Shown in pieces: positions 62,646-64,000 of a DNA stretch of 64,000 nucleotides (position 1 is its first letter; every line of letters starts with the position of its first letter). The stretch lies in contig NC_045138.2 in the NCBI RefSeq assembly GCF_008831285.2, forward strand, positions 33,327,934 through 33,391,933, written 5' to 3'. A program made the position numbers and the translations under genes. The DNA is from Nymphaea colorata. Lineage: Eukaryota > Streptophyta > Magnoliopsida > Nymphaeales > Nymphaeaceae. Under the pieces are notes generated by a model. It saw only the letters and a list, made by a program, of their open reading frames with translations. It did not search any database and was not told the origin of the DNA.

Positions 62646-64000
62646 ATGAGCCAAAGGAGGGAACGGTTGATGCTTTGTGTTTGCGCTGCCCTTCTTTGCC
62701 CCTTTCTGTCAAGGTTGTGCCATGGAGGGAACACATTATCCCCCGGCCAAGCCCTCAAGGGTAACGATGCCATCACCTCATCAGGAGGGAACTTCACCTT
62801 GGGCTTCTTCTCCCTACCTACCAACAACAGCAAAACCACCAGTCCTTCACAAAAGCGATACCTCGGAATATGGTACGCAATAATCCCCGAACAGACCGTC
62901 GTGTGGGTCGCCAACAGGAACAACCCGGTTCCCGCCAACGACTCCTCCGGCGGATCCTTCGAGTTTGCCGGCGACGGAGACCTCGTCGTCCTGGACGGAA
63001 AGGGGAGGGTCCTCTGGTCCACAAACTGTTCATCGACCAACGACTCCATTGCCACCCTTGAGGATAACGGCAATTTGGTTCTCCGCACCAATTCCAGTGG
63101 AGCAATCAAATGGCAAAGCTTCAGCAATCCTTCAGATACTCTGCTGTCTGGCATGGACATCACTTTCGATTTCGAAAAAATGACTGGCCAACTCTGGAGA
63201 TCGTGGAAAAGCCGCACAGATCCATCATCCGGCTCCTTTGCTTTTGGTATGGACCCAAAAAACGTGCTCCAGTGTGTCCTATGGAATGGGTCGGTCCCGG
63301 TCTGGCGTACCGCGCAGTGGACCGGACAGTCCTTCTCAGGCATACCAGAAATGTCTAACAGTTATGGCTGGGCCGAGGGGTTCAGATTCGTCCCTACCCG
63401 AAACGGGACTAGGGTTGAGTTCAGAGAACCTTCCTCGGCCAGTGTTGGGTACACGAGGTATGTGGTGAAACCGCAAGGTCAGCTAGCGTTGTACTCGTGG
63501 GAGAACGAAACCGGTCGGTGGGTACAGGACTGGGCCGCGCCAGTGAACGCATGCGCTACCTATGGCAGGTGTGGCCCATCCAGCGTGTGCAGCGAGGGTA
63601 GCCTGACTCAGTTTGCCTGCAATTGCTTGCCTGGGTTCAAGCCCAGCGGGTCCGGTGGGTGCGTCCGGTCGGTCCAGCTTGGGTGCGGTAGAGACGACGG
63701 TTCGAGTAATAAGGATGATTTTAAAAAAGTGGCGTCGGTGAAGCCTCCCGATGGGGTACTTCGGTTGGTCCAAGTTGCTGACGGCCTGGACGAGTGCCGG
63801 ACGATTTGTTCGAAGAATTGCTCGTGTACGGGACATGCTTTAGTTGGCGAAACTCTGTGTATGATGTGGTTCGAAGAGGACTTGGTGGACATGCAGCAGT
63901 TAGCGAGTGGAAGGGGCGTGGACTTCTATGTTCGTGTGGCACCCGATGTACCGAGCCCATCAAGTAAGAGGCTAATTGGTTGGTTCTTTGCCTTCAAGGG
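62646..64000 (+). CDS. G-type lectin S-receptor-like kinase, first exon (complete ectodomain); gene continues past right edge
   Basis: An open frame runs from ATG 62646 to the window end with no stop. A donor TCAA|GTAAGAG at 63963/63964 probably ends exon 1 after 439 residues, in phase 1, the same phase as exon 1 of the first copy. Order: signal peptide (LMLCVCAALLCPF, about 8-27); bulb lectin (about 30-160: FTLGFFS, YLGIWY, VVWVANRNNPVP, NGNLVL, WQSFSNPSDTLLSGM). Then the S-locus glycoprotein domain (about 185-300: WRSWKSRTDPSSGSF, LWNGSVPVWRTAQW), EGF-like (NACATYGRCG...CNCLPGFKPSGSGGC, about 301-339) and PAN (CRTICSKNCSCTGHAL, from about 384; YVRV at its end). The membrane and kinase exons lie outside. 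Family members are plasma-membrane receptors in immunity or self-recognition; the ligand is unknown. It appears intact, unlike copies one (shortened) and two (broken). Confidence 0.9.
   Translation, partial: MSQRRERLMLCVCAALLCPFLSRLCHGGNTLSPGQALKGNDAITSSGGNFTLGFFSLPTNNSKTTSPSQKRYLGIWYAIIPEQTVVWVANRNNPVPANDSSGGSFEFAGDGDLVVLDGKGRVLWSTNCSSTNDSIATLEDNGNLVLRTNSSGAIKWQSFSNPSDTLLSGMDITFDFEKMTGQLWRSWKSRTDPSSGSFAFGMDPKNVLQCVLWNGSVPVWRTAQWTGQSFSGIPEMSNSYGWAEGFRFVPTRNGTRVEFREPSSASVGYTRYVVKPQGQLALYSWENETGRWVQDWAAPVNACATYGRCGPSSVCSEGSLTQFACNCLPGFKPSGSGGCVRSVQLGCGRDDGSSNKDDFKKVASVKPPDGVLRLVQVADGLDECRTICSKNCSCTGHALVGETLCMMWFEEDLVDMQQLASGRGVDFYVRVAPDVPSPSSKRLIGWFFAFK

Noticed and set aside
62606-63343. 245-codon minus-strand ORF
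   Set aside because: Antisense to the third receptor-kinase ectodomain exon, whose sense frame has clear lectin and S-locus motifs; the antisense peptide has none.

Overview
The window is nuclear DNA from a flowering plant. Genes are far apart and most are split by GT-AG introns. Intergenic DNA is AT-rich, with many AT microsatellites and small inverted-repeat transposon remnants. Every recognised protein has an angiosperm-type domain layout: a PHOS32-type universal stress protein, a BBX28/29-type B-box protein, a PBP1/KIC-type EF-hand protein, plant frataxin and SD1-type S-domain receptor kinases. I cannot name the species.

Layout. (1) 168-1918, minus: 5' part of an SNM1B/Apollo-like DNA-repair nuclease gene, which runs off the left edge. 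It is divergent from (2) 3569-4252, plus: a universal stress protein whose stop codon lies inside a good splice donor; a candidate last exon is at 10652. The stretch between holds a hAT-type insertion nested in an older MITE. (3) 13114-15795, minus: a complete four-coding-exon gene for a leucine-rich-repeat protein (757 aa) with a non-coding first exon near 17841-18035. (4) 23189-28497, plus: a complete five-exon mitochondrial frataxin gene (198 aa) with a long AT microsatellite in intron 1. (5) 37464-38686, minus: a two-exon B-box protein (281 aa) with a cluster of ACGT-core promoter elements. (6) 47115-47459, minus: an intronless 114-aa EF-hand protein. (7) 53162 to the right edge, plus: a tandem cluster of three S-domain (G-type lectin) receptor-kinase copies. 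These are a compact seven-exon gene without the S-locus/EGF/PAN part (613 aa), a broken ectodomain-only copy (about 59550-60862), and an intact ectodomain exon (62646-63963) whose membrane and kinase exons lie beyond the window.

The genes do not form one pathway. Those at 1-47 kb are dispersed housekeeping or signalling genes. Only the right-hand cluster is a functional group: it shows duplication, decay and domain loss in one receptor family. The large gene-free stretches (18-23, 28.5-36, 39-47 and 47.6-53 kb) hold repeats and short chance ORFs; I found no further gene in them that I can support. Exon joins were derived by reading splice sites and checking that phase is kept; none is backed by transcripts.
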